Shown piece after piece: positions 18,531-27,436 of a stretch of 64,000 nt of DNA. The stretch covers positions 980,501 to 1,044,500 of the forward strand of contig NZ_BMWT01000001.1 in NCBI RefSeq assembly GCF_014651375.1, given 5' to 3'. Below the pieces are notes generated by a model. The model ran no database searches. It was not told where the DNA came from and worked only from the letters and a program-made list of their open reading frames with translations. The stretch's first letter is position 1, and the number at the start of each line of letters is the position of its first letter. A program made the position numbers and the translations under genes. The DNA is from Tateyamaria omphalii. Lineage in GTDB: Bacteria > Pseudomonadota > Alphaproteobacteria > Rhodobacterales > Rhodobacteraceae.

Positions 18531-20117
18531 TCAGCTTTCGAAACTGGCCAGAACGCTTGGGACATTGAGGTCCGTGGCGCTGCCTGCGATCTGACCTGAG
18601 GGCGCGTGGATACGGGTGTTGATGAACCCGTCTGCGACTGCAGAAGGCGCTTGGCGGATCAGAACGGAGGCCGCCAGAAGAAGCGCCGTGCGTTCGGCAA
18701 AGGCGCGCGCCTCGTGTTCGGCAGGCAGAGCAGGCCAGCGGGCGCGATGGTCTTTCAGGGCCTGGTCGTAGCGGGTGTCCTGCCCGGTCGCACTGTCGAG
18801 GTCTGTTGTCAAAGCGTCTCCAGCCTCTGGCTCGCGCGCCAGTGTGCGCAGTATGTCGAGGCAGATCACGTTGCCGGACCCTTCCCAGATGCTGTTCAGA
18901 GGCGCTTCGCGGTAATACACTGGCATAGGCGTATCCTCGACATATCCCATACCCCCCAGCACCTCCATCGCCTCCAGGGTCACGCGCGGGCATAGCTTGT
19001 TGTTGAGGAATTTGGCGAGGGCCACCGCGATGCGGGCAAAGGGGCGGGCCGCTGGATCGTCGAATGCTTTGGCGACATGCAGTCCAAGGTGTGTCGCAGC
19101 CTGCCAGTCGAGGATCAAATCGGCGAGCACGGCCCCCATCAATGGCTGGTCGATTAGGGTTTTCTGGAACGCGCGCCGGTGCCGCGCCCAGTGCATGGCG
19201 TGGGTCAGCGCCCCACGCATCAGCCCCGCGGGCGCGATGGCCGTGTCTAGACGCGTGTGGTGCACCATTTCGATGATGGTCTGTACGCCGCGCCCCTCGT
19301 CGCCGAGTTGATAGGCGAGGGCGTCGTGATACTCGATCTCTGACGAGGCATTCGCCTTGTTGCCCAGCTTGTCCTTGAGCCGCATGAGGTGGATTGCGTT
19401 CCGGTCGCCCTCAAGCCAGCGTGGGACCAGAAAGCAGGTTAGCCCCTTGTCTGTTTGGGCGAGAGTCAGGAAGCCGTCGGACATGGGAGCAGAGCAGAAC
19501 CATTTGTGACCCGTGAGCCGCCAGTGATCGCCATCCGGCGCAGCGCGCGTGGTGTTGGCGCGCACATCCGAACCGCCCTGTTTCTCGGTCATGGCCATGC
19601 CAAGTGTCGCGGATGTTTTTTGATCGATTGGCAGGACGCTGGGGTCGTAAGAGCGGGCTGTCAGCTTGGGCACCCAGGTAGCGGCCAGTTTTGGATCAGC
19701 CTGCAGGGCGGGAACAGCGGCATAGGTCATGGTCAGCGGGCAGCAATGACCCGGTTCAACCTGGTTGGCCATGTAGACCATCGCGGCATGTTCCACGTGG
19801 CTGCCGCTATCCCAGGCGGTCGCGGCATAGCCTGCGCCTTGGCTGAGTGACATTATCTGGTGATAGGCGGGGTGAAACGAGACCTCGTCCAACCGCCGCC
19901 CGCCTGTATCGAAGAGGGTCAGTTCCGGTATATGCCGATTGGCCGCTTGTCCTGTTGCACGTGTGTCGGCCCGCCCCAAGGCAGCGCCATACTCTTTTAG
20001 GTGATCGGGCGCGGTCGTGACCAGAATGGGATCGTCTGCAAACAGGTTCACATCACCCAGCGGGTCAGGCTGGTTTTCGACCTCATGCGTGGGCAGATGA
20101 CGGCGCGGTGTGGGCAT
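18531..20117 (-). CDS. AidB-like acyl-CoA dehydrogenase
   Basis: A 528-residue FAD flavoprotein of the acyl-CoA dehydrogenase superfamily, close to AidB (DNA alkylation response). Visible landmarks: NQPDPLGDVNLFADDP at the start, the middle domain GMAMTEKQGGSDVRANTTRA and KWFCSAPMSD, and the C-terminal EVLGGMGYVEDTPMPVYYREAPLNSIWEGSGNV region (quoted in pieces). AidB binds DNA and flavin; weak isovaleryl-CoA dehydrogenase activity has been reported. I chose ATG 20117; a TTG at 20153 would add 12 residues. Confidence 0.87.
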   Translation of the reverse strand: MPTPRRHLPTHEVENQPDPLGDVNLFADDPILVTTAPDHLKEYGAALGRADTRATGQAANRHIPELTLFDTGGRRLDEVSFHPAYHQIMSLSQGAGYAATAWDSGSHVEHAAMVYMANQVEPGHCCPLTMTYAAVPALQADPKLAATWVPKLTARSYDPSVLPIDQKTSATLGMAMTEKQGGSDVRANTTRAAPDGDHWRLTGHKWFCSAPMSDGFLTLAQTDKGLTCFLVPRWLEGDRNAIHLMRLKDKLGNKANASSEIEYHDALAYQLGDEGRGVQTIIEMVHHTRLDTAIAPAGLMRGALTHAMHWARHRRAFQKTLIDQPLMGAVLADLILDWQAATHLGLHVAKAFDDPAARPFARIAVALAKFLNNKLCPRVTLEAMEVLGGMGYVEDTPMPVYYREAPLNSIWEGSGNVICLDILRTLAREPEAGDALTTDLDSATGQDTRYDQALKDHRARWPALPAEHEARAFAERTALLLAASVLIRQAPSAVADGFINTRIHAPSGQIAGSATDLNVPSVLASFES

Positions 20118-20309
20118 GGTGCAAGCGTGCTGCTTTGCCTCTGAGTCGGTCAAGGCCTGAGCCTATTGTTGAGAAAAGCGGTGTCGGTCCGCTCTTCCCT
20201 GTTTTGAAAAATCCTCCCCGAAGGGTCGGGTGGCAACTGTGCCGTTCATTGGGGCTCTGCCCTCGGTCTGCGACCTCCCCCGAGGTTTACTTGGCAAAGT
20301 GAATTTGGA
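20118..20309. other. Non-coding gap with a probable Rhodobacterales repeat
   Basis: 192 bases between hemC and the acyl-CoA dehydrogenase gene. The stretch 20248-20302 (GGGGCTCTGCCC ... CCCCCGAGG ... TTGGCAAAGTGAA) has the look of an intergenic repeat I recall from Roseobacter genomes, but only one copy is in this window. No gene seen. Confidence 0.35.
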
Positions 20310-21266
20310 TCAGTGCCAGTCGAAGAAGCCGGGGCCTGCGGATTTCAGAAGGTCTTGGGCCAGGTCGGTGCCCATAGTTGCACCATCTGCAACGGGTCCC
20401 TGGCGGGTACTGCTGATCGCGTCCGAGCCGTCGGGGCGCAGGACTTCGCCGGTGAGGGTGAGCGTGCTGCCGTCAAGCGTGGCAAGCCCGGCGATGGGGG
20501 TTTCGCAGGAGCCATCGAGCGTAAACAGGAACTGGCGTTCAGCTGCGAGGCGCTGGCCCGTTGGTGTGTCGTGGATGGCCGACAGCATCTCGGCTGTATT
20601 GGTGTCATCGATGCGCCGTTCGATCCCGATGGCCCCTTGGGCGATGGCCGGCAGCATATCGGATGGTTCGATGGGCGTGGCTGGCACGTCGGTCATGTTC
20701 AGCCGGCTGAGGCCCGCGCTGGCAAGGAAGGTGCAGTCTGCCACGCCGTCTGCCAATTTCTGCAGCCGGGTTTGTACATTGCCGCGGAACTCGACGACGT
20801 TCAGGTCGGGCCGCTTGTGCAGGAGTTGCGCCCGGCGACGCAGGGACGAGGTGCCGACCGTGGCGCCTTCGGCCAGATCGGTGATCCGTGTCAGGCTGTG
20901 CGACACAAAGGCGTCCCGCACATCTTCGCGCGGGAGGAACGTGTCGAGGATCAGACCGTCCGGCTGGACCGTGGGCATGTCCTTTGTCGAGTGGACGGCG
21001 ATGTCGATACCGCCCTCGAGCAGCGCGTCTTCAATTTCCCGTGTGAAAAGGCCCTTGTTTCCAATCTCTTTCAGCGGGCGATCAACGGCGATCATCGACC
21101 GATTGTCGCCCGTCACCTTGATCACAACGATCTCGAACGCCTCTTGGGCCACGTCGAAGGCGCTGCTCAGACGCTGGCGCGTCTCATAGGCTTGGGCAAG
21201 GGCGAGGGGGGATCCGCGGGTTCCGATCTTGAGCGGGGCGGATGGAGTTGGTAGGCGCACGGTCAT
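20310..21266 (-). CDS. hemC: Hydroxymethylbilane synthase (porphobilinogen deaminase)
   Basis: Polymerises four porphobilinogens to hydroxymethylbilane. The 318-residue protein has the N-terminal GTRGSPLALAQA, the catalytic VHSTKDMPT with its Asp, GTSSLRRRAQL, and Cys254 in LDGSCETPIAG, which carries the dipyrromethane cofactor. The frame is open far upstream through hemE antisense, but family length and the ATG at 21266 fix the start. Divergent from hemE over 66 bases that contain a perfect PpsR-type palindrome. Confidence 0.94.
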   Translation of the reverse strand: MTVRLPTPSAPLKIGTRGSPLALAQAYETRQRLSSAFDVAQEAFEIVVIKVTGDNRSMIAVDRPLKEIGNKGLFTREIEDALLEGGIDIAVHSTKDMPTVQPDGLILDTFLPREDVRDAFVSHSLTRITDLAEGATVGTSSLRRRAQLLHKRPDLNVVEFRGNVQTRLQKLADGVADCTFLASAGLSRLNMTDVPATPIEPSDMLPAIAQGAIGIERRIDDTNTAEMLSAIHDTPTGQRLAAERQFLFTLDGSCETPIAGLATLDGSTLTLTGEVLRPDGSDAISSTRQGPVADGATMGTDLAQDLLKSAGPGFFDWH

Positions 21267-21284
21267 GACTTTATCTTTTAGATG

Positions 21285-21302
21285 TGTCAACTTATGTTGA
21301 CA
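21285..21302. promoter_or_regulatory. Perfect PpsR/CrtJ-type operator between hemC and hemE
   Basis: TGTCAACTTATGTTGACA is a perfect inverted repeat (7-bp arms, TTAT centre) and an exact TGTC-N10-GACA match. PpsR of Rhodobacter sphaeroides is reported to control hemC and hemE from such sites. It lies midway between the two divergent start codons. Confidence 0.75.
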
Positions 21303-21332
21303 ACTGGAAACGAATAGACAGGGGCGTGTGTG

Positions 21333-22382
21333 ATGAAAGATGGCGGGACCGGCAAGACCATTTTGCGGGCTTTGGCGGGTGAGGTGTTGCCGACGCCACC
21401 CATCTGGATGATGCGGCAGGCTGGGCGTTACCTGCCCGAATATCGCGCGACCCGCGCGCAGGCCGGTGATTTTCTGTCGCTGTGCTACAACCCGGAGCTG
21501 GCGGCCGAGGTGACGTTGCAACCGATCCGTCGCTATGGGTTCGACGCGGCCATTCTGTTTGCTGATATCCTGCTGGTGCCGCAGGCGCTGGGCGCTGATC
21601 TGTGGTTTGTGACCGGTGAGGGGCCGCGCCTGTCGACCATTACCGATCAGGCGGGCGTGGATGCGCTGAAGCCTATGGATGACATTCACGAGACTCTGAA
21701 CCCGATCTACGAGACGGTGCGCATTCTGCGGCAGGAGCTGCCGGAGGAGACGACGCTGATTGGTTTTGCTGGCGCGCCGTGGACTGTGGCGACCTACATG
21801 ATCGCCGGGCGCGGGACGCCGGATCAGGGGCCGGCACATGCGTTGATGCAGGGGGATGTCGTGGCCTTTGAGGCGCTGTTGGCGCGGATTACGGCCGCTA
21901 CGATTGAGTATCTTGCGGCTCAGATCGAGGCCGGGGCCGAGGTCGTGAAGATCTTTGACAGTTGGGCAGGGTCTTTGAAGGGGGAGGCATTTCAGAAATA
22001 CGCTGTTGCGCCCTGTGCCGAGATCACGGCGGCGCTCAAGGCGCGCTATCCCCACATTCCGGTCATCGGCTTCCCGCGGGAGGCGGGGGATGGGTACATA
22101 GGGTTCCACAAGGCGACGGGCGTGGATTGCGTGGCGCTGGACAACTCGGTATCGCCGGACTGGGCGGCGGCCAATGTTCAGACCAGCGGCTGTGTGCAGG
22201 GCAACCTGGCCTCCTCGCACATGGTGACGGGTGGTCAGGCGCTGATAGACGAGACGCGGGCCATTGTGCAGGCGTTTTCCAAGGGGCCGCACATCTTCAA
22301 TCTGGGTCACGGGATCACCCCGGATGCAGACCCGGACAACGTGGCGCTGATGATCGAAACGGTCCGGTCCACAAAGTCCTGA
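21333..22382 (+). CDS. hemE: Uroporphyrinogen decarboxylase
   Basis: Decarboxylates the four acetate side chains of uroporphyrinogen III to give coproporphyrinogen III. The 349-residue protein has the N-terminal signature [16 protein letters not shown], the substrate Asp in [29 protein letters not shown] and the C-terminal [13 protein letters not shown]. The ATG at 21333 is used; a GTG three bases upstream is less likely. The CAT-anticodon tRNA gene follows 47 bases after the stop. Confidence 0.95.
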   Translation: MKDGGTGKTILRALAGEVLPTPPIWMMRQAGRYLPEYRATRAQAGDFLSLCYNPELAAEVTLQPIRRYGFDAAILFADILLVPQALGADLWFVTGEGPRLSTITDQAGVDALKPMDDIHETLNPIYETVRILRQELPEETTLIGFAGAPWTVATYMIAGRGTPDQGPAHALMQGDVVAFEALLARITAATIEYLAAQIEAGAEVVKIFDSWAGSLKGEAFQKYAVAPCAEITAALKARYPHIPVIGFPREAGDGYIGFHKATGVDCVALDNSVSPDWAAANVQTSGCVQGNLASSHMVTGGQALIDETRAIVQAFSKGPHIFNLGHGITPDADPDNVALMIETVRSTKS

Positions 22383-22390
22383 TTTCTGTC

Positions 22391-22419
22391 TTGACGACAC
22401 TGAGGCGCTGGCATAGGTC
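22391..22419 (+). promoter_or_regulatory. Candidate promoter for the tRNA gene
   Basis: TTGACG at 22391-22396 and TAGGTC at 22414-22419 are 17 bases apart, with the tRNA starting 11 bases further on. The -10 box is weak. Confidence 0.4.
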
Positions 22420-22429
22420 ACGCCTCCAT

Positions 22430-22506
22430 GGCGCGGTAGCTCAGCTGGTTAGAGCGCTCGACTCATAATCGAGAGGTCGGGAGTTCAAGTCTCCCCCACG
22501 CCACCA
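22430..22506 (+). tRNA. tRNA with CAT anticodon (probably elongator Met)
   Basis: A 77-base cloverleaf. Acceptor GGCGCGG pairs with CCACGCC (one C-A mismatch), the anticodon stem CTCGA/TCGAG encloses loop CTCATAA (anticodon CAT), the T stem GGGAG/CTCCC encloses TTCAAGT, and CCA is encoded. The anticodon stem lacks the three G-C pairs of the initiator. Elongator Met is favoured, but an Ile(CAT) tRNA modified to lysidine cannot be excluded by eye. Confidence 0.9.
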
Positions 22507-22536
22507 TCATCCACCGGTACGTCTGCTTGGGATGCT

Positions 22537-22554
22537 GGGCCCGGACAGGGGCCC
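22537..22554 (+). terminator. GC-rich hairpin downstream of the tRNA
   Basis: GGGCCC (22537-22542) and GGGCCC (22549-22554) pair around GGACAG. There is no T-run, so it is a weak terminator candidate or a processing barrier. Confidence 0.3.
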
Positions 22555-22686
22555 GACTTACACGCATCGCCATTGGCGTTCCGCTGAGTGCGCGCGTTCA
22601 AGCCTCCCCAAGCTACTGACCTATTCCAATGTGCAAACCATGGGTGTCAGTTCGCTGCATTAATCACAGGGTTTTTTGGACGGCAC

Positions 22687-23091
22687 CTAGTCCTGATCCA
22701 GAGCAGAGGATTGCAACGACACTAACACCGACGCGGCGCGTTCCGCATCTGGCGCAGGAACGAAGACGTGGTCGTGGTGATAGGCTGCAACCACATTGCA
22801 ACTTATGCCTGCTTCGGCCAGCGCCACTGCTACAGCCGCAGTCAACCCGATGCCTTCGAGGTCTGAATACACGTTCAGCGTAATCTGGCGCATTTCCAAT
22901 GAAACATCGTATCCCAGAGTCGCCGCGGTGCCGGCAGGCAGGATGAGTGTCGCCCCCTCGGCCTCGCGGACCAGTGCAAATGCGTCTGACGGTATCGCCG
23001 CGGGCGCCGGATCGCTGCAAAACACCCAAGTGCCCGGGCGCAGATCGGGGGCCATGCCTGCGATCATGGATTGGGTCTCTTTCACTGGCAT
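22687..23091 (-). CDS. ACT domain-containing protein
   Basis: A 134-residue protein made of two ACT-like halves, of the type annotated DUF2241/ACT_3. Features: TWVFCSDP in the first half and ITLNVYSDLEGIGLTAAVAV ... AGISCNVVAAYHHDHVFVP in the second, a regulatory amino-acid-binding fold. The frame is open upstream for hundreds of codons, antisense to the dehydrogenase gene; the ATG at 23091 gives the family-typical length. Divergent from the dehydrogenase gene. The ligand is unknown. Confidence 0.78.
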   Translation of the reverse strand: MPVKETQSMIAGMAPDLRPGTWVFCSDPAPAAIPSDAFALVREAEGATLILPAGTAATLGYDVSLEMRQITLNVYSDLEGIGLTAAVAVALAEAGISCNVVAAYHHDHVFVPAPDAERAASVLVSLQSSALDQD

Positions 23092-23211
23092 AGTGCTGCC
23101 TTTCACATCTTTAAATCCAAGTTTCGCAGACGCTGAAACCGAAGCACCCCAATTGAACGTTCCGGCTTGCCCTTCAATGTTCCTGACAACATGCAATGGA
23201 AAGGCGTTCCC

Positions 23212-25626
23212 ATGAAGACTCAAACCCGGTGCGTTGTGATTGGCGGCGGCATTGCCGGTTGTTCCACCCTGTATCACCTGACGCAAGAAGGGTGGACGGA
23301 TGTGGTGCTGGTCGAGCGGGACGAATTGACCAGCGGCACCACGTGGCATTCGGCGGCGCAAGTGACGAACTTTGGCATGAACCAGACGATGGTGGGCCTC
23401 AAGACGCATTCCATCAACCTGTATCAGGAACTGCGTGACGATCCGGATTACCCGGTGCAGTACAATCACGGGGATGGCGGCATCCGGTTGGCCAACACCG
23501 AGGCGCAGATGGATGGCTATCGCCATTTCGCGTCCATGGCGCGGGGCATGGGGGTGGAGTTCGAGGTGATTGACGCCGAGGATTGCGCGCGCCGCCATCC
23601 GCTGATCTCGACCGACAACCTGTTGGGCGGGCTGTGGGACGGGAATGACGGAGATATTGACCCGGCCTCGCTTTGTCAGGCGCTGGCGCGGCGGGCGCGC
23701 AAGGCAGGGGCGGAGGTCTATCGTCAGACGAATGTGACGGGGCTGACCCAATTGAAGGACGACAGCTGGATCGTTCATACAAACAGGGGCGATATCGCCT
23801 GCGAGGTGGTGGTAAACGCCTGCGGCTACCGGGTGAACGAGGTGGGCGCGATGATGGGGGTGCACCACCCCGTCATGTCGATGGAGCACCAGTACTTCGT
23901 GACCGACGAGATCCCCGGCATCGTGGCGGCAGGCCACCGGATGCCGCTGTTGCGTTGCCCGATCAGCGACTACTACTGCCGTCAGGAAAAGAACGGCCTG
24001 CTGCTGGGGTTCTACGAACAGGATTGCAAGACCTGGGGCATGGACGGGATTTCGCCGGACTTTTCCAATGATCTGTGCCCGGATGATTTGGACCGGATCA
24101 CGGATGTTTTGGAGGGTGCCTTTGCCCGTATGCCCGCACTGACAGAGGTGGGGATCAAGAACGTCGTCAACGGACCGATCACGTACACCATCGATGGGGC
24201 GCCTCTGGTTGGGCCGGTCCCGGGCAAGAGAAATGCGTTTTGCATCATCGGGTTGCGCGCCGGGCTGGGTGAAGGCGGCGGCCATGGTTGGCTGCTGGCG
24301 CAGCAGATCGTGCATGGGGAAGCGTGCTATGACACGTGGTGTCTCGACCCTCGCCGGTTCACCGGACACGGCAACGTGGAACTGACCGCGCTGAAGGCCA
24401 TTGAGGATTATCAGAACGAGTTTCGGTTCCATTTCCCGAATGAGCATCGCCCTGCAGGGCGGCCCATGAAGACAACACCGCTGACCCCGGTGTTGGCAGC
24501 GGAAGGGGCAGAGTTCACGGTCGTGAATGGCTGGGAGCGGGCGGAGTACTTCAAGCCGTCGCCTGACTTTGACGTGACGCACGGGTTCCAGTTTGACGAG
24601 GCGTTTGATGTCGTGGCCGAGGAAGTAACGGCGGTGCAGACCGGTGTTGGCCTGGCTGAGGTCAACGGGTTCAACCGGATCGAGATCACGGGGCCGGATG
24701 CACACGACTTCCTTGACCACGTGATCTGTGGGCGAGTGACGCGGAAGGCGGGCAAGGTGGGCCTCGGTTATTTGCTGAACCATCATGGTTGCGTGAAGGG
24801 CGAGGCGACGATTGCCAATATCCCTGATGGGCCTGTCTGGTATGGGTCGGCGGCCGCTGCCGAGTGGCATGACATGGACTGGCTGCGCGCACATGCGGAC
24901 AGGTTTGACGTGTCGTTTCAGTCGCTTACGAACGGCTGGACGATCCTCGTTCTGGCGGGGCCACAGGCGCGAGATGTACTTTCAGCCGCCTCTCGTGGCG
25001 ATTGGTCAGCGGCGGCGTTCCCCTGGTTGTCGGTGCGCCGCGCCTTTGTTGGGATTGCGCCTGCGGTCGTGATGTCAGTCAGCTTTTCGGGCGAGTTGGC
25101 GTATGAAATCCATGTGCCGAACAACCAGCTTTACGCTGCCTATCTGGCGCTGCGCGCGGCGGGTGAGGCGCATGGGCTGCGCCTGTTCGGGGCGCGGGCG
25201 GTCGAGTCCATGCGGATGGAGAAGGGGTATCTGCATTGGAAGGCCGACTTGATCACTGAGTTCGATCCGTTCGAGACCGGGCTGGACCGGTTCGTGAAGA
25301 TAGACAAGGATTTCGTGGGCAAGGCGGCGCTTGAAATGCGGCAGACCAAGGGGCCGACGGCCAAGCTGGTGAGTTTGCAGATCGACTGCACCACCTCGCA
25401 CGCGCAACCGGGGGCATCGTTGATGCAGGATAACTGTGTCGTGGGGGCTGTAACCTCGGGCGACTGGGGGCATCGGGTTGGGATGAACCTTGCCTATGCC
25501 TTTGTGCGTCCTGATTTGGCAGCGCAAGGCACTGAAATCACGGTGGATATGTTGGGTGAGCTTGTGCCGTGCAGGGTCGTTGCACCCGGCCCGTATGATC
25601 CCGAAACAACCCGTCCGCGTGGCTGA
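23212..25626 (+). CDS. GcvT-family FAD-dependent dehydrogenase (dimethylglycine/sarcosine dehydrogenase-like)
   Basis: An 804-residue two-part enzyme. Residues 1-400 form a DAO-type FAD oxidoreductase (CVVIGGGIAGCSTLYHL dinucleotide motif; TTWHSAAQ, a conserved stretch near the covalent-flavin region of relatives). The C-terminal half is a GcvT-type tetrahydrofolate domain (GYLLNHHGCVKGEATIAN, RMEKGYLHW, FVGKAAL). Relatives oxidatively demethylate N-methyl glycine compounds and pass the one-carbon unit to tetrahydrofolate. GGAAAGG sits seven bases before the chosen ATG. A TRAP transporter follows 126 bases later and may bring the substrate in; that is inference. Confidence 0.85.
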   Translation: MKTQTRCVVIGGGIAGCSTLYHLTQEGWTDVVLVERDELTSGTTWHSAAQVTNFGMNQTMVGLKTHSINLYQELRDDPDYPVQYNHGDGGIRLANTEAQMDGYRHFASMARGMGVEFEVIDAEDCARRHPLISTDNLLGGLWDGNDGDIDPASLCQALARRARKAGAEVYRQTNVTGLTQLKDDSWIVHTNRGDIACEVVVNACGYRVNEVGAMMGVHHPVMSMEHQYFVTDEIPGIVAAGHRMPLLRCPISDYYCRQEKNGLLLGFYEQDCKTWGMDGISPDFSNDLCPDDLDRITDVLEGAFARMPALTEVGIKNVVNGPITYTIDGAPLVGPVPGKRNAFCIIGLRAGLGEGGGHGWLLAQQIVHGEACYDTWCLDPRRFTGHGNVELTALKAIEDYQNEFRFHFPNEHRPAGRPMKTTPLTPVLAAEGAEFTVVNGWERAEYFKPSPDFDVTHGFQFDEAFDVVAEEVTAVQTGVGLAEVNGFNRIEITGPDAHDFLDHVICGRVTRKAGKVGLGYLLNHHGCVKGEATIANIPDGPVWYGSAAAAEWHDMDWLRAHADRFDVSFQSLTNGWTILVLAGPQARDVLSAASRGDWSAAAFPWLSVRRAFVGIAPAVVMSVSFSGELAYEIHVPNNQLYAAYLALRAAGEAHGLRLFGARAVESMRMEKGYLHWKADLITEFDPFETGLDRFVKIDKDFVGKAALEMRQTKGPTAKLVSLQIDCTTSHAQPGASLMQDNCVVGAVTSGDWGHRVGMNLAYAFVRPDLAAQGTEITVDMLGELVPCRVVAPGPYDPETTRPRG

Positions 25627-25752
25627 GCAGCATCGGCCAAAAGCGGCGATATAGTTACAAAGGCGGGTGACAGATTTAGTTGCGTTGCATAACAATCTCT
25701 CTGGAAGAGCGAGTCAGGCCGCACGTGCCCGACCGGATAAGGGAGGAAATTC

Positions 25753-26790
25753 ATGTCACTTACACGCAAATCATTTCTGAACATGGTCGGCGCTGCCGCG
25801 TTCGCCATCGGCTCCGGCACCGCCGCACTGGCGCAAGAGGTGACGCTGAACCTGCACCAGTTCTTGCCCGCGCAAGCCAACGTGCCCAAGCTGGTGCTGG
25901 ATGTCTGGGCTGACAATGTCGAAGAAGCCTCGGGTGGGCGGATCAAGGTGGATCGCTATCCATCCATGCAGCTGGGCGGGCGCCCGCCAGAGCTGATGGA
26001 CCAGGCCATTGATGGTGTGGCGGATATCGTCTGGACCGTGGTTGGTTACACGCCGGGACGCTATCCCAGCACCGAGGTGTTCGAGCTGCCCTTCATGATG
26101 ACAGATGCCCGCGCGATGTCATCCGCCTACTGGCAAATGTTTGAAAAGCATATGAAAGATACCGAGTTCAAGGATGTACATATCCTTGGGACATGGGTGC
26201 ATGGGCCGGGCATGATCCACACCAACACCGAAGTGAAGACCCCGGCCGATATGGCCGGCCTCAAGATCAGGGGCGGGTCGCGCACCGTGAATACCTTGCT
26301 GGAAAAGATGGGATCTACCCCTGTCGGGATGCCTGTTCCTGCCGTGCCTGAGGGTCTGAGCAAAGGTGTGATCGACGGCACCACGATCCCGTGGGAAGTC
26401 ACGGGTGCCCTGAAGGTACCGGAACTGGTGGGCAATCACACCGAGTTTGAAGGCAATGCCCTGTACACGCTGACATTTGTGCTGGCGATGAACAAGGATC
26501 GCTACGAGTCCCTGCCTGCTGATCTGCAGAAGGTCATTGATGACAACTCCGGTCTGGAGTTCAGCATCTTTGCCGGTGGCACGCAGGCGGACTCAGATGG
26601 TCCGGCCCGTCAGGCTGCTGTCGACAACGGCAACAATATCGTGACCGTGTCGGGTGGTGATCTGGAAGCATGGCGTACCGCAGCGCAGCCCATCTATGAC
26701 GAATGGGTGGCTGATATGGAAAGCAAAGGTATCGACGGGCAAGCCCTGATCGATGAGGCGCGCGCGCTGATGGATGCCTACGAAGGCTAA
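25753..26790 (+). CDS. dctP: TRAP transporter solute-binding protein (DctP family)
   Basis: Periplasmic receptor of a tripartite ATP-independent transporter. The 345-residue protein has a cleavable signal peptide (SFLNMVGAAAFAIGSGTAALA, cut near residue 27) and the DctP fold, including the conserved GLKIRGGSRT region whose Arg salt-bridges ligand carboxylates, so a carboxylate substrate is expected. GGGAGG gives a strong ribosome binding site. It is separated from dctQ by a hairpin that may lower expression of the membrane subunits. Confidence 0.9.
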   Translation: MSLTRKSFLNMVGAAAFAIGSGTAALAQEVTLNLHQFLPAQANVPKLVLDVWADNVEEASGGRIKVDRYPSMQLGGRPPELMDQAIDGVADIVWTVVGYTPGRYPSTEVFELPFMMTDARAMSSAYWQMFEKHMKDTEFKDVHILGTWVHGPGMIHTNTEVKTPADMAGLKIRGGSRTVNTLLEKMGSTPVGMPVPAVPEGLSKGVIDGTTIPWEVTGALKVPELVGNHTEFEGNALYTLTFVLAMNKDRYESLPADLQKVIDDNSGLEFSIFAGGTQADSDGPARQAAVDNGNNIVTVSGGDLEAWRTAAQPIYDEWVADMESKGIDGQALIDEARALMDAYEG

Positions 26791-26810
26791 CCGTTTTTTT
26801 ACCTTTGAAG

Positions 26811-26844
26811 TCGGGCCGTGGCAGAGATGTCGCGGCCCGATTTT
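26811..26844 (+). terminator. Attenuating terminator between dctP and dctQ
   Basis: TCGGGCCG (26811-26818) pairs with CGGCCCGA (26833-26840), followed by TTTT. Being inside the operon, it probably lets some transcription through and keeps the binding protein in excess over the permease. Confidence 0.65.
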
Positions 26845-26863
26845 CCAATAAAATGAGGCGGGT

Positions 26864-27430
26864 ATGCACGAGGTGGTGAAATGGCTGTCGCGGATGTCGG
26901 CGGTGATCGGGGGGATCGTTCTGGTCATTCTGATCCTGTTGACCACGCTGTCGATCATCGGGCGCGAGCTGTCGAAGCTGGGGCATTCCATGGCCGATGG
27001 CTGGATGGTCACCTTGGGTGAATGGCTGGTAGCGACCGGCGTGGATGAAATCAACGGCACCTATGAGCTGACCGAGGCGGGTGTCGCCTTTGCCATTTTC
27101 GCCTTTTTCCCGGTCTGCCAGTTCTACGGCAATCATGCGACTGTGGACGTGTTCACATCGTCTATGCCGCGCCGTCCGCTGGGCTGGTTGCGCGCCTTTT
27201 GGGAGGTCGTGCTGGCCATCGTCATCGTGTTCATCGCCTTGCGCCTGTACGAAGGCATGCTGCGCTATCTGGGCAATGGTGAGACGACTTTGTTCCTGCA
27301 ATTTCCGGTCTGGTGGGCCTATGCCGCGAGCGTGGGTGCCGCAGCCATTGCGAGCCTGACGGCTGTTTACTGCGCCTGGGCGCGGCTGGTGGAAGCCGCG
27401 ACGGGTCGCCACATCTTGCCAGAGGGTTAA
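26864..27430 (+). CDS. dctQ: TRAP transporter small permease (DctQ family)
   Basis: Four-helix inner-membrane subunit of the TRAP transporter, 188 residues. Membrane segments are visible near 13-33, 72-92, 104-128 and 143-165. A hydrophilic stretch between the first two (SKLGHSMADGWMVTLGEWLV ...) makes it slightly longer than the commonest DctQ proteins. Six bases separate it from dctM. Confidence 0.87.
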   Translation: MHEVVKWLSRMSAVIGGIVLVILILLTTLSIIGRELSKLGHSMADGWMVTLGEWLVATGVDEINGTYELTEAGVAFAIFAFFPVCQFYGNHATVDVFTSSMPRRPLGWLRAFWEVVLAIVIVFIALRLYEGMLRYLGNGETTLFLQFPVWWAYAASVGAAAIASLTAVYCAWARLVEAATGRHILPEG

Positions 27431-27436
27431 CGGGCC

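Noticed and set aside
20310..22421. 703-codon open frame on the minus strand
   Set aside because: Only the part to 21266 is hemC; the rest is antisense to hemE, with no protein-like sequence.
22687..24894. 735-codon open frame on the minus strand
   Set aside because: Only 22687-23091 encodes the ACT protein; the rest is antisense to the GcvT-family dehydrogenase.
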